Below are positions 48,652 through 58,502 of a stretch of DNA of 64,000 nt, in pieces. How positions within the stretch are numbered: the stretch's first letter is position 1; every line of letters starts with the position of its first letter. The notes below the pieces were generated by a model. It made no database searches. It was not told where the DNA came from and saw only the letters and a list, made by a program, of their open reading frames with translations. The position numbers and the translations under genes were made by a program. Source of the DNA: MedAcidi-G1 sp000817085 (GTDB lineage Bacteria > Actinomycetota > Acidimicrobiia > Acidimicrobiales > MedAcidi-G1); assembly GCA_045568635.1 (NCBI GenBank), contig JBJLAO010000002.1:1-64000 (forward strand), in the 5' to 3' direction.

Positions 48652-50106
48652 ATGAGAAAAAGGCATCAGAAACTTAAAGATCCTCTTCTTAAGGCACTAA
48701 TAAGAGCTTTGGACGAAAACAGAGTGACGGACGGTGCTTCCGCTAGGCGGATATACAGCAAAGATGGTTCGGTTATGGAAGGCGGTCGAGCAGGCATTAT
48801 ATGTTTTCCAGAGGACACTTCAGAAGTAGCGGCATGCGTTTCGATTGCTAAGGAGTTTGACCGAGAGTTTGTAACACGAGGAGCTGGAACAGGTTTGGCT
48901 GGGGGATCTGTTCCGTGTAATGACCCAATAATGATAGTCACGACGCGGATGAATAAAATTATCGACGTTGATTTGAAAAAGAGAATTGCTTGGGTTCAAC
49001 CAGGGGTGGTGAATTTAGATTTATCGAATTCTTTAAAAGGAACCGGTTTACACTTCGCTCCTGACCCTTCGAGTCAACAAGCATGCACAATAGGGGGGAA
49101 TGTTGCTAACAATTCAGGAGGGCCCCACTGTCTAGCCTATGGGGTTACTAATTCACACGTAGCAGCTTTAGAAGTAGTACTTCCTGACGCTTCGATTGCT
49201 CAATTGGGCACCATCGAAGGTGAGGCTGGGGGTTATGACCTAAGAGGTGTTTTTGTTGGGGGAGAAGGGACCTTAGGTGTGGCGACGCTAATAGCAGTTC
49301 GGTTGACTGAGGATCCACCCGAAATTGCGACCCTACTTCTCGATTTTTCGAAAATAACTGATGCTGCTGAGACTGTCAGTCAAATAATTGCTAATGGTGT
49401 ATTACCAGCGGCTCTGGAGCTTATGGATAGAAATGTTGTAGCGGCAGTTGAACCTTTCGCTAAGGCTGGGTATCCCTTGGATGCTGAGGCGGTATTGATA
49501 GCTGAAGTAGATGGATTACCCGAAGGTGTTTCTCATGAAGTGAACATAATTTCTGAGATAGCAAAAAATAATGGAGTCAGGGAAGTCCGAATGGCTGCTA
49601 ATGAAGAAGAAAGAGAACGCATCTGGAAGGGAAGAAAGAGTGCTTTTGGAGCAATTGCTAAAATACAACCTGATTATTACTTGCATGACACAGTAATTCC
49701 GAGAGGACGATTGGCTGAAGTTATTCAAAAGGTCTACGAAATAGCGGAAAAGTATGGCCTGACGGTAATGAATGTTTTCCATGCGGGAGATGGAAACTTA
49801 CACCCACTGTTGGTTTTCGATGCGCGACTGCCCGGAACTCTGGAAAAAGTGCAACGGGCTGGTGAAGAAATAGTACGTATTTCACTTGAAGTTGGAGGTG
49901 TTCTTTCTGGAGAACATGGGATAGGACTAGAGAAACAAAGATTTATGTCACAGCAATTTTCTGAGCGTGACTTAGAGGCACAAGACGCACTCCGTCGTTC
50001 TTTCGATCCGGAAAATCGTTCAAATCCCCACAAGGTTCTTCCGACTGGTAGTTCCTGTGGGGAAATGAGTTCTTTAAATGAAATTCCAGAAGGTGTCTGG
50101 ATATGA
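48652..50106 (+). CDS. glcD: Glycolate oxidase subunit GlcD (FAD-linked oxidase)
   Basis: A 484-residue FAD-linked oxidase (VAO/PCMH type). VTRGAGTGLAGGSVP is the FAD pyrophosphate loop, DPSSQQACTIGGNVANNSGGPHCLAYGVTNSHVAALEVVLPDASIAQLG and GGEGTLGVATLIAVRL complete the FAD domain, and the C-terminal NVFHAGDGNLHPLLVFD and GGVLSGEHGIGLEKQRFM carry the conserved His residues of the GlcD/D-lactate dehydrogenase branch. With GlcE and GlcF it oxidises glycolate to glyoxylate, passing electrons to quinone; photorespired glycolate is abundant in sea water. Start ATG; ATGA overlap with glcE. Confidence 0.9.
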   Translation: MRKRHQKLKDPLLKALIRALDENRVTDGASARRIYSKDGSVMEGGRAGIICFPEDTSEVAACVSIAKEFDREFVTRGAGTGLAGGSVPCNDPIMIVTTRMNKIIDVDLKKRIAWVQPGVVNLDLSNSLKGTGLHFAPDPSSQQACTIGGNVANNSGGPHCLAYGVTNSHVAALEVVLPDASIAQLGTIEGEAGGYDLRGVFVGGEGTLGVATLIAVRLTEDPPEIATLLLDFSKITDAAETVSQIIANGVLPAALELMDRNVVAAVEPFAKAGYPLDAEAVLIAEVDGLPEGVSHEVNIISEIAKNNGVREVRMAANEEERERIWKGRKSAFGAIAKIQPDYYLHDTVIPRGRLAEVIQKVYEIAEKYGLTVMNVFHAGDGNLHPLLVFDARLPGTLEKVQRAGEEIVRISLEVGGVLSGEHGIGLEKQRFMSQQFSERDLEAQDALRRSFDPENRSNPHKVLPTGSSCGEMSSLNEIPEGVWI

Positions 50107-50975
50107 AAACTATGGACGAGTTCACTGAAGATGTAGGTGATACTTCTTTTGTCTCAGTACGCGGTGGTGGAACGCGTTGGGGTCTTGGTGGTTCATTAAC
50201 GGAGGGAACAAATGAAGTTGAGGCACCAAAAGGTGTAATAAATTTTAAACCTGAAGAAATGATTGTTAGGGCAGGTGCTGGTACAAAATTAAGCACCTTG
50301 CAGAACGAGTTGAATGACTTGAAGCAAGAGGTTGCTCTTGCGGGTTTTCCAGACTCAACCGTAGGAGGAAGTCTTGCAGTTGGTTCAAGCAGCCATAGGA
50401 GAGCACGAATCGGTGCTGCAAGTGATGTTCTATTGCAAGCCGATTGTGTGGGCGCTGACGGTGAGCAATTTGTAGCAGGAGGCCCAACCGTAAAGAATGT
50501 TACTGGCTATGACATTTGCAGACTGCTGGTTTCTTCTCTAGGCACTCTTGCTTTAATGGGAGTAGTAACTTTACGGACTCGACCCAAACCTGAAATGGGA
50601 GTTTGGTTAAAAGGTGAACTTCTTCTTGAAGAAATCCTAAGATGTTGTTATCGGCCGGCTAGTGTTTTGCATGACGGTCATAACACTTTTGTACTGATCG
50701 AAGGTTATGAAAAAGATCTCCAAAAAGAGAGTGCCTCTTTGGAGAAACTAGGTATGTCAGTTATGGAAATTGATCCAATTATTCCACCTCTGGTAAAAGG
50801 AGCACTCCAAGAAAATTTGGATGACGGATTCTTAGACCTTCAAACTGGTGCTGTTTATTCAAATACTCCTCAAGAGAAAGTTGAAATATCAGAAGAGGTG
50901 AAACTGCTTTCGGACCGAATAAAGAATAATTTCGACCCGACGGGTAGATTAAACCCTGGTAGGAGACCGTATTAG
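50103..50975 (+). CDS. glcE: Glycolate oxidase subunit GlcE
   Basis: A 290-residue, shorter FAD-binding relative of GlcD: VSVRGGGTRWGLGG as the pyrophosphate loop, MIVRAGAGTKLSTLQNELNDLKQEVAL, TVGGSLAVGSSSHRRARIGAASDVLLQADCVGADGEQFVAGGPTVKNVTGYDICRLLVSSLGTLALMGVVTL, ending FDPTGRLNPGRRPY, typical of GlcE. It is needed for activity of the GlcDEF complex. It overlaps glcD by four bases (ATGA) and precedes glcF by 25 bases with a GGGGAGATAAT ribosome site. Confidence 0.88.
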   Translation: MKTMDEFTEDVGDTSFVSVRGGGTRWGLGGSLTEGTNEVEAPKGVINFKPEEMIVRAGAGTKLSTLQNELNDLKQEVALAGFPDSTVGGSLAVGSSSHRRARIGAASDVLLQADCVGADGEQFVAGGPTVKNVTGYDICRLLVSSLGTLALMGVVTLRTRPKPEMGVWLKGELLLEEILRCCYRPASVLHDGHNTFVLIEGYEKDLQKESASLEKLGMSVMEIDPIIPPLVKGALQENLDDGFLDLQTGAVYSNTPQEKVEISEEVKLLSDRIKNNFDPTGRLNPGRRPY

Positions 50976-50999
50976 TATGAATACAGACGGGGAGATAAT

Positions 51000-52202
51000 T
51001 TGAAAGAAGATTTACTTCTTTTAGACCCCGAAGCACTTAATGCTTGCGTTTCTTGTGGTTTATGTCTGCCTCATTGCCCCACTTACCGTGTGACTGGCGA
51101 CGAGAGGATGTCGCCGAGAGGAAGAATTGCATTGATGCGTTCAGTTGGAACGAATGAATTCGATCCTACGGCAGAATGGATTCATTCGATGGATACTTGT
51201 GTTCAGTGTCGAGGATGCGAAACTGCATGTCCTTCGTCAGTTCCCTTTGGAGATTTGATAGGTGATACCAAAAAAGCATTATCAGGTATAAGAAAATTAC
51301 CGTTAGCAGTTAGAGGTGGACTTTTTATTCTTGATAAACCACTGCTACTTGCAGGAGTTACTTTTTTCATTGGAAGTTTGCAAAAACTAGGCTTTCTAAG
51401 AAACTCATCTTACATCCCTGCAGATGTACCACTCTTTCGACGTGGCATCAAGACCGATCACTCCTCGGATGACCCTGTTCTTTTCACGGGCTGTGTGATG
51501 GAGGCTTGGACTCCATGGGTTCACAGCGCAGCAATTAAGACACTTAATTTTTTTGGTGTGAATGTTTCCTTATCGGGAAAAAAAGTTGGTTGCTGTGGCG
51601 CTTTGCACGAGCATTCAGGTTTGAGGTCGGTTTCAGAACGAATAGCCGAAAAAGTAGTTGAAGGAATACCCGGAAAGGGACCTATTTTAGTTAATTCGGC
51701 AGGGTGCGGAGCGATGATGAAAGAGTACGGAAAGTTGTTGAAGACAGATAAGGCAAAGAAATTTTCAGAACGCGTATTTGATGTGCACGAATGGATAGCA
51801 AAGAATCACGAACTGCCTGACAAGATTGAAAAAAAAGAACACCTCGTTGTCCAAGATCCTTGTCATCTTAGACATGCTCAAAAGTCCCATCAATTCGTGA
51901 GAGAAGTATTGTCTCCTTTTGCTGAATTAATCGAATTACCAGATGAAGGGCTTTGCTGTGGTGCAGGTGGAGCATTTTCTGTTTCACAAAAACAACTCTC
52001 GACTGAAATCCGCGGACTTAAGAGCAAAGCATTAGTTGAAGCAATGGGGGAAGGGGAAAAATTAAGAGTTGTTAGTGCTAATCCTGGGTGTGTCACCCAC
52101 CTTCAAGCCGAAGGTTTTGAAATCAAACACCCCCTGGAAGTGGTAGCAGAGTATGTGACGGAAATGAATGGAACCAACGAAATGAATAAATTTGATGAGT
52201 AA
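51000..52202 (+). CDS. glcF: Glycolate oxidase iron-sulfur subunit GlcF
   Basis: A 400-residue iron-sulfur protein with two 4Fe-4S motifs at the N-terminus (CVSCGLCLPHCPTYR and CVQCRGCETACPSSV) and two CCG domains (KKVGCCGALHEHSG and GLCCGAGGAF, each with the partner Cys in NSAGCGAMM and NPGCVTH). These match GlcF/heterodisulfide-reductase-type subunits that accept electrons from GlcDE. TTG start, seven bases after GGGGAGA. The last codons overlap the small coiled-coil gene. Confidence 0.9.
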   Translation: MKEDLLLLDPEALNACVSCGLCLPHCPTYRVTGDERMSPRGRIALMRSVGTNEFDPTAEWIHSMDTCVQCRGCETACPSSVPFGDLIGDTKKALSGIRKLPLAVRGGLFILDKPLLLAGVTFFIGSLQKLGFLRNSSYIPADVPLFRRGIKTDHSSDDPVLFTGCVMEAWTPWVHSAAIKTLNFFGVNVSLSGKKVGCCGALHEHSGLRSVSERIAEKVVEGIPGKGPILVNSAGCGAMMKEYGKLLKTDKAKKFSERVFDVHEWIAKNHELPDKIEKKEHLVVQDPCHLRHAQKSHQFVREVLSPFAELIELPDEGLCCGAGGAFSVSQKQLSTEIRGLKSKALVEAMGEGEKLRVVSANPGCVTHLQAEGFEIKHPLEVVAEYVTEMNGTNEMNKFDE

Positions 52203-52389
52203 AGAAATAGAAGAAATAAGATCACAAATTGACGGTCTAGTTGAAAAAGTAGCAGATCTTGCTATGCAAGATCTAAGAGACACAATTAGCGCAGGTGAAG
52301 AGAAATCATCCTTTAAAGAAAAGCAACTTGTACGCGTTAGGAGATCTTTGGAAAAGGCGTCGCATCTTCTTTTGGGTTTAGATGAGTGA
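52195..52389 (+). CDS. Small coiled-coil protein
   Basis: A 64-residue helical, charged protein starting MSKEIEEIRSQIDGLVEKVADLAMQDLRDTISAG and ending RRSLEKASHLLLGLDE. No family was recognised. It begins inside the last codons of glcF in another frame, so it is translationally coupled to the glycolate oxidase operon, but a link in function is not shown. Similar short proteins follow unrelated genes in other actinobacteria, so the position may be chance. Confidence 0.55.
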   Translation: MSKEIEEIRSQIDGLVEKVADLAMQDLRDTISAGEEKSSFKEKQLVRVRRSLEKASHLLLGLDE

Positions 52390-52391
52390 GA

Positions 52392-54773
52392 TTAGGCATT
52401 GACTACCGGTAAAAGTAGGCGACCTTTTCCTTTTACTTCCAATACTCGGTTTGATTCCAAAGTTCCGTAAAGAGTATTTCGTTGCACCAACTTTCTCCCC
52501 AAAGGAGATACAAGATCTTCGAAGTCAGATTTTTTAACCATTTGACCATGTTGGGCGCCTGCTGCTCGAGAGATATTTTCATCAATTAATGTGCCACCCA
52601 AGTCGTTCACCCCTGCTTTAAGCAACTGGCGAACTCCTTCAAAACCTATTTTTACCCATGAAGCTTGAATGTTAGGAATTATTTTGTTGTAAGCAATTCT
52701 TGCGACAGCATGCAATAAAAGAGTTTCCCGGAAAGTAGGTCCGCGTCTAGATTTTCTCTGTAGATAAATTGGAGATGCCATATGCACAAATGGCAAACCA
52801 ACAAATTCGGTAAAACCGCCAGTTTCTTTCTGTAAGTCGCGACAAAGGAGTAGATGCTTAACCCAGTGCCTGGGATGCTCAATTGAACCAAACATCATTG
52901 TTACGTTAGACCTAAGACCTATTTTATGAGCAGTGCGATGAACTTCTAACCATTCTTCAGTATTGATCTTGTCGGGGCACAAGTCTTTACGGATTTCGTC
53001 ATCTAAAATTTCAGCGGCTGTTCCAGGTAGGGAGGCGAGGCCTGCCTCCATTAAGCGTCTCAAGTAAGACTCCAGTGGTTCGTCCAAACGTCTGGCTCCT
53101 TCAAGAACTTCGAGAGCTGTAAATCCGTGGATATGAATATCGGGAACAGCATCGCGAACTGCTTTTGCTACTTCTATGTAGTAGTTGCCATCAAAATTTG
53201 GGTGTATTCCTCCTTGAAGACAAACTTCTGTAGCGCCTGCGCGTGCTGCTTCGGCAACACGCGCAGCTATTTCATCCATTTCAAGTAAATAAGGTGTACC
53301 CCGAAGATTCAGTGACAATGGTCCTTTTGAAAAGCCACAAAAACGACATTTGAAAGTACAGACATTCGTATAGTTAATATTTCTGTTCGCAACCCAAGTG
53401 ACCGTATCTCCGACTGCTTCGCTACGGAGAGAGTCAGCGAGCTCTGCAACAGCGGATATTTCTGCTCCTTGTGCTGAAAGAAAAAGCTCGAGCATTTCTG
53501 CATCGGCTTCTTCTCCCGACCTGATTGCTTCTATTGCTTCGTGGATTAATCCAATAGGTTTTCTATTAGAAGTGACAAGGTTGGGTAGGGATCCGGGCGA
53601 TCCAGAGAACCAAACATCATCAGATTCTTCTATTTCTTTATTTGTTACTGATTCTCCCTCTTCAGGTTCCTCATTGGGAGCAAGGGGGTCAGAACGTGCA
53701 TAACCAGAGGAGTCGCTTAATTCCATTATTGGGAAAGAAAGCGCAGGGCTAGCCCATTTTTTTAGATCAGACGCAAATTCTGGATAAATTGTCAAGCGTG
53801 GAACAAGTTCAAAACCTTCCGATTCGGTTACTTGTCTTAGCTTTTCAAGATCAGGCCAAGGTCGTTCAGGGTTAACGTAATCTTTCGTTACAGGTGAAAC
53901 ACCGCCCCAATCATCGATACCTGCCCCAAGTAATTTGCTGAAGTCATCAGAGAGATTAGGTGGTGCTTGGATGTGGATTTCCTTTGGCAGGATTATTCGT
54001 GCCAAAGCGATTGTTTCCAAAAAGTCATTTTCCCCACAAGGTGGGTGATTATGCATAGCAGTGCCGGTTTTGGGAAGAAAATTCTGGACTATCACCTCCT
54101 GGATGTGTCCGTAAGTTCTCTGGATTTCAGCTATGACTTTCAAACTTTCTATTCTTGAACTTCTACTTTCTCCTATACCTACAAGAATTCCAGTCGTAAA
54201 AGGAATTTTTAGTTCGCCGGCATTTTTTAGAGTAGAGATTCGTCTTTCGGGTGTTTTGTCAGGAGAGTTTCGGTGGCAGTCAAGATCAGGAACGATACTT
54301 TCAAGCATCATCCCCTGCGAAGCAGAGACATCTTTAAGAGCAAGCAACTCTTCGTAGTACAGGGCTCCCGCATTTGCGTGTGGTAAAAGTCCGGTTTCCT
54401 CTAATACAAGTTTTGACATGGCTACTAGATAGTCGACAGTGGATGAATAGCCTCTTGAGGTAAGCCATTCCTCTGCAGTCGGGTAACGAAGTTCTGGACG
54501 TTCTCCTAGTGTGAAAAGGGCTTCGTGGCATCCTGCTTGTTTTCCAGCTCGTGCTACTTTTAATACTTCTTCTGGATCCATGTATGGAAATTCGAGACGA
54601 GCGGGAGGTTCAGCAAAAGTGCAGTAACCGCAGCGGTCTAGACAAAGTTTTGTAAGAGGTATGAAAACTTTTGGGCTGTAAGTCACTATGTTTCTGTAAT
54701 TCTCTTCCCTGATTGAATTTGCTAGCTCAAAGAGGCTTTCGGTAGGAAGATTCTCGATCTCTTTAATTTGCAT
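52392..54773 (-). CDS. fbiC: FO synthase, fused CofG-CofH (coenzyme F420 synthesis)
   Basis: A 793-residue protein made of two radical-SAM halves. The CofG-like half has KLCLDRCGYCTFAEPPARLE (CxxxCxxC) near residue 50, the CofH-like half NVCTFKCRFCGFSKG near residue 475. The order shown is the actinobacterial fusion. It joins the tyrosine-derived and diaminouracil fragments to form 7,8-didemethyl-8-hydroxy-5-deazariboflavin, the F420 chromophore. A linker from about residue 370 to 430 is acidic. The ATG chosen follows TTGGAG by six bases and overlaps the end of the HxlR gene. It supports F420-dependent enzymes encoded in this window (3229-4065 and perhaps 36614-37081). Confidence 0.95.
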   Translation of the reverse strand: MQIKEIENLPTESLFELANSIREENYRNIVTYSPKVFIPLTKLCLDRCGYCTFAEPPARLEFPYMDPEEVLKVARAGKQAGCHEALFTLGERPELRYPTAEEWLTSRGYSSTVDYLVAMSKLVLEETGLLPHANAGALYYEELLALKDVSASQGMMLESIVPDLDCHRNSPDKTPERRISTLKNAGELKIPFTTGILVGIGESRSSRIESLKVIAEIQRTYGHIQEVIVQNFLPKTGTAMHNHPPCGENDFLETIALARIILPKEIHIQAPPNLSDDFSKLLGAGIDDWGGVSPVTKDYVNPERPWPDLEKLRQVTESEGFELVPRLTIYPEFASDLKKWASPALSFPIMELSDSSGYARSDPLAPNEEPEEGESVTNKEIEESDDVWFSGSPGSLPNLVTSNRKPIGLIHEAIEAIRSGEEADAEMLELFLSAQGAEISAVAELADSLRSEAVGDTVTWVANRNINYTNVCTFKCRFCGFSKGPLSLNLRGTPYLLEMDEIAARVAEAARAGATEVCLQGGIHPNFDGNYYIEVAKAVRDAVPDIHIHGFTALEVLEGARRLDEPLESYLRRLMEAGLASLPGTAAEILDDEIRKDLCPDKINTEEWLEVHRTAHKIGLRSNVTMMFGSIEHPRHWVKHLLLCRDLQKETGGFTEFVGLPFVHMASPIYLQRKSRRGPTFRETLLLHAVARIAYNKIIPNIQASWVKIGFEGVRQLLKAGVNDLGGTLIDENISRAAGAQHGQMVKKSDFEDLVSPLGRKLVQRNTLYGTLESNRVLEVKGKGRLLLPVVNA

Positions 54774-55227
54774 TTGAAACTCCAATATTAATTTTGTTAT
54801 GATCCGACCTAACTAGACTGCGGATTTCATTTGCTTTTACATCTGTTCCACAGGTGTTGCACTTGACAGAATGTGTAAGCAGAGAACCACAATTATCGTG
54901 TACTAGCTTCACAAGAGGTTCTTCTGAAGAGCACCATTGGTCCCCCCATTGCATCAGGGCAATTAATGAAGGGGATAGTGCTCTACCTTTGTCTGTTAAT
55001 TTGTATTCATATCGATTGGGTTTTTCTTGGTACAAGAAGCGTTCAATCACCTCATTTTCAACTAAGTGGTGGAGCCTTTTACTTAGAAGGTTTCTAGCTA
55101 TACCTAGATCTTTTTGAATAGTTTCAAAACGTTTGATACCTCGGAAAATATTTCTGAGTATAAGGAGTGTCCAACGATCACCAACAGTTCTCAAAGTCGC
55201 TTCGATGGAGCATTCTTTAGTTTGCAT
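54763..55227 (-). CDS. HxlR-family transcriptional regulator
   Basis: A 154-residue winged-helix protein: CSIEATLRTVGDRWTLLILRNIFRGIKRFETIQKDLGIARNLLSKRLHHLVENEVIERFLYQEKPNRYEYKLTDKGRALSPSLIALMQWGDQW, the full HxlR pattern with the C-P/S-I start Cys and R-Y-E-Y wing. A C-terminal CNTCGTDVKANE may form a metal or redox site with the Cys in VHDNCG. It overlaps fbiC by 11 bases and probably shares its transcript; HxlR regulators respond to oxidants or quinones, so control of F420 synthesis is possible but unproven. Confidence 0.85.
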   Translation of the reverse strand: MQTKECSIEATLRTVGDRWTLLILRNIFRGIKRFETIQKDLGIARNLLSKRLHHLVENEVIERFLYQEKPNRYEYKLTDKGRALSPSLIALMQWGDQWCSSEEPLVKLVHDNCGSLLTHSVKCNTCGTDVKANEIRSLVRSDHNKINIGVSNAN

Positions 55228-55272
55228 TTGAACAAAGTAGCACTAAGTTTCATAATTAAACTGACTCAGGAC

Positions 55273-56364
55273 TTAATTTTTTAGTTGCACCACTTTTTGG
55301 TTAAGGGTGTTTAATAGGTCATTAAATGACTCTATAAAAGCTGTGACCCCTTGTTCTTCTAGTAATTGTGCAACATCTTGAAGATCGACGCCTTCTTTTT
55401 CAATTTTCCCTAGTAGCGAAAAATCATGATTATCAGAATCGATAGTTCTGGCTACTTTCCCGTGATCCATAAAAGCTTGCAGTGTTGAATCCGGAATAGT
55501 GTTAACTGTTTCGGGGCCAATAAGTTCATCGACGTACAGAGTGTCTGGAAAATCTGGATTTTTAGTCGATGTAGAGGCCCATAGAGGTCGCTGTGGGCGT
55601 GCTCCCCGTTCTTGAAGTACATTCCATCTGGGGCCGCTAAAGCTATTTTTGAAGATTTGGTATGCAGTTCGAGCTTGAGCAATAGCTGCTTTGCCTTGAA
55701 GACTCAAAGCGCTTTCAGACCCAATGCTTTGCAGTCGTTTATCAACTTCTGTGTCTGTTCGACTTATAAAGAAAGAAGCAACTGAAGAAACATGAGAAAG
55801 GTCACCTTCAAGTGACTCAAGACCAGATATGTAAGCTTCAATAACTTCTGCGTATCTTTCAAGAGAAAAAATTAATGTTACGTTGACACTGCTTCCATCA
55901 GAAATAATTTCATGTATGGCAGGAATACCAGCAGAAGTAGCGGGAATTTTTACATACAGATTGGGTTTATCTATTAGTGAATGCAGGTAACGAGCGGCTG
56001 ATACGGTTGCTAAAGTATCGTGAGCTAAAGAAGGATCAACTTCTAGTGAAACGAAACCGTCTAGCCCCTTTGATTCGTCGTAAAGTGGGCGGAGTAAGTC
56101 AAGGGCGCCGTTTATATCCTCAACTACGAGTTCCCAATAACTTTCTTCGACTGATTTTCCCGAAGCTATCAATTCGAGCAGTTGCGAGTCGTAGTCGTTA
56201 GTATCAGTCATCGCTTTTTGAAAAATTGTTGGATTTGAAGTAATACCTCTAACTCCGTTATCAATCCAATTTTGCAGCTCACCGTTTAGTATCCATGACC
56301 TGCGGAGATTATCAAGCCATGGGCTTTGGTTCTCTGTCGAAAACAGTTCTTTCAGTCTTGTCAT
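55273..56364 (-). CDS. tal: Transaldolase
   Basis: A 363-residue transaldolase of the actinobacterial long type: LQNWIDNGVRGITSNPTIFQKAMTDTNDYD holds the substrate pocket, LVVEDINGALDLLRPLYDESKGLDGFVSLEVDPSLAHDT, NLYVKIPATSAGIPAIHEIISDGSSVNVTLIFSLERYAEV with the Schiff-base Lys, and ASVASFFISRTDTEVDKRL. PLWASTSTKNPDFPDTLYVDELIGPETVNTIP is diagnostic of this subfamily. It moves a dihydroxyacetone unit in the non-oxidative pentose phosphate route. ATG overlaps the stop of transketolase. Confidence 0.93.
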   Translation of the reverse strand: MTRLKELFSTENQSPWLDNLRRSWILNGELQNWIDNGVRGITSNPTIFQKAMTDTNDYDSQLLELIASGKSVEESYWELVVEDINGALDLLRPLYDESKGLDGFVSLEVDPSLAHDTLATVSAARYLHSLIDKPNLYVKIPATSAGIPAIHEIISDGSSVNVTLIFSLERYAEVIEAYISGLESLEGDLSHVSSVASFFISRTDTEVDKRLQSIGSESALSLQGKAAIAQARTAYQIFKNSFSGPRWNVLQERGARPQRPLWASTSTKNPDFPDTLYVDELIGPETVNTIPDSTLQAFMDHGKVARTIDSDNHDFSLLGKIEKEGVDLQDVAQLLEEQGVTAFIESFNDLLNTLNQKVVQLKN

Positions 56365-58337
56365 ATGCTTTCTTTGTTTTTGAGCAAATTTTTTGCCGCT
56401 ACTTGAATAGTCTCACTGGTAATACCAAATTCGGTTAAGGCAACATCTCCTGGAGCGGAAGTTCCAAAAGAGTCAATACCAATAGTCACATTTGCCCATT
56501 TATCCCAGCCGTAAGTTGAACCAGCTTCTATTGAAATAGATGGGACTGTTGGGCTGATAATACTATTTTGATAGTCGACAGTCTGACGTCCAAATCTTTC
56601 CATGCAAGGCATTGACACTACACGAACACCTAATTCAAGTTCTTTCTCGATGTCGGCTGCTGCTGCGCATGCAATCGCTACTTCGCTTCCGGTAGCAACG
56701 ATCGTTAGAGAAATTTTCGCTAAAGGCTCTCGGATAATGTAAGCGCCTTTCGAAACTCCGTCAGTGTTTTTACTGTTTGTGATTACCGGCGTATCTTGTC
56801 GGGTTAAAAGCATTGCCGTAGGACCTTCATGGGTTGCCGCAATTTCCCACGCGGCTGAAGTTTCGTTGGCATCAGCTGGTCTGAATACATCTAGATTTGG
56901 TATTGAGCGAAGAGAAGCTGCGTGTTCAACCGGCTGATGTGTCGGACCATCTTCACCAACAGCTACAGAATCATGACTCCAGACAAAGACACTCTTGGCA
57001 TTACTTAAAGCGGCCAGCCTGACAGCACCTCTCATATAGTCACTGAAAACAAGAAAAGTTCCTGTTACCGGAAATAGACTACCGTGCAATGCAATACCGT
57101 TACTTATGCCACCCATTGCGTGTTCACGCACACCAAAAAAGATTTGTCTTCCCTCGGGTTCTTCAGCTGACTGAACCCCATAGTTGGAGATACTCGTACC
57201 AGTATTTCCAGTTAGATCTGCTCCTCCTCCAATGAGTCCAGGCATAAACCCCATCAATGACTGGATGCATTCATTGCTAGCTTTTCTGGTGGCAACAGTG
57301 TCTCCTTCTTCCCATAGGGGGAGAGACTCCTTCCAACCTTCTATCAGACCCGAGCCGGATAGAGTCGCCCAAAGTTCACTTTTGTCAGCTGATAAAAGTG
57401 AACTTTCTTGCCACTTTTTGCGAGTCTCTTCACCACGGGCTCCAGCTTCACGGTAATACTCCGAAACATCTTCTGGTATCCAAAAAGTTTCGTTTTCTGG
57501 TATTCCAAGAATTTTTTTTGTTTCTTTTATCTCTTCATCTTTTAAGGAGTAACCGTGCACAGCAGCCGTATTGGTGTGTGGCGAAGGTTCTCCAATAAGT
57601 GTTTTTAGAATTATGATAGACGGCTTTCGAGTTTCATTTTTGGCTTTGAGTAGAGCAGATTCAAGTGAGTCAAGATTGTTACTTTCATCGCCTAGTTCAA
57701 TTACGTTCCACCCATATGACTCAAAACGTAAAGCGGCATTATCTGAAAGTGATAAATCAGTTTTTCCATCAATGGTTATCTGGTTGTCGTCATAAATAAC
57801 AGTCAGACGGTTTAAATGAAGGTGTCCAGCTAGAGAAGCTGCTTCATGGCTAATTCCTTCGGATAAATCCCCGTCACTGCAAACTACCCATATGTTGTGA
57901 TCGCAGATTTCATTTCCTAGACGTGCTCTTAGATTTCGTTCGGCTATTGCCATTCCGACTCCATTAGCAAAACCTTGACCAAGAGGTCCGGTAGTAACCT
58001 CAACCCCATCGGTGTGAGAACTTTCTGGATGCCCGGGTGTCAGCGAGCCGAGTTGTCGAAAATCTTTCAAGTCGTCTAACGACAGGTCATACCCTGTGAG
58101 GTGAAGCATTGAATACAGCAAAATGGAAGCATGCCCAGCTGAGAGAATAAATCTATCCCTATTCGGCCAAAGGGATTCTTTAGAGTCGTAGATCATGATT
58201 CTCGTCCAAAGAACATGAGCCAGAGGCGCAAGAGCCATTGCAGTTCCCTGGTGTCCGGATTTTGCAGCATGTGGACCGTCCATTGCGAGGCCTTTAATTA
58301 CTGCAATTGAGCGGTGATCAATTTCGCTAAATGGCAT
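56361..58337 (-). CDS. tkt: Transketolase
   Basis: A 658-residue transketolase. Motifs in order: GLAMDGPHAAKSGHQGTAMALAPL, GHPESSHTDGVEVTTGPLGQGFANGVGMAIAERNL, VCSDGDLSEGISHEAASLAGHLHLNRLTVIYDDNQITIDG (TPP GDG...N), FFGVREHAMGGISNGIAL with the catalytic Glu and THQPVEHAASLRSIPNLDVFRPADANET. It transfers two-carbon units and links the pentose phosphate route to glycolysis. A TTG 9 codons upstream (58364) could add residues, but the ATG fits the family better. It is co-transcribed with tal, and divergent from dacB. Confidence 0.93.
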   Translation of the reverse strand: MPFSEIDHRSIAVIKGLAMDGPHAAKSGHQGTAMALAPLAHVLWTRIMIYDSKESLWPNRDRFILSAGHASILLYSMLHLTGYDLSLDDLKDFRQLGSLTPGHPESSHTDGVEVTTGPLGQGFANGVGMAIAERNLRARLGNEICDHNIWVVCSDGDLSEGISHEAASLAGHLHLNRLTVIYDDNQITIDGKTDLSLSDNAALRFESYGWNVIELGDESNNLDSLESALLKAKNETRKPSIIILKTLIGEPSPHTNTAAVHGYSLKDEEIKETKKILGIPENETFWIPEDVSEYYREAGARGEETRKKWQESSLLSADKSELWATLSGSGLIEGWKESLPLWEEGDTVATRKASNECIQSLMGFMPGLIGGGADLTGNTGTSISNYGVQSAEEPEGRQIFFGVREHAMGGISNGIALHGSLFPVTGTFLVFSDYMRGAVRLAALSNAKSVFVWSHDSVAVGEDGPTHQPVEHAASLRSIPNLDVFRPADANETSAAWEIAATHEGPTAMLLTRQDTPVITNSKNTDGVSKGAYIIREPLAKISLTIVATGSEVAIACAAAADIEKELELGVRVVSMPCMERFGRQTVDYQNSIISPTVPSISIEAGSTYGWDKWANVTIGIDSFGTSAPGDVALTEFGITSETIQVAAKNLLKNKESI

Positions 58338-58502
58338 ATTTTTATTTTTCAGATTTGACAACAAGCATGCATGACTTACCGTATACGCAACGGCGCATTC
58401 ATTAGGGTATTTTATAGAAAGTCTCAGGAATATTACTCAACGTTTTTCGTAAATTAACTGTCATGACGCAAGCTTCTATCTAGGAGTAATACCATTAATT
58501 TT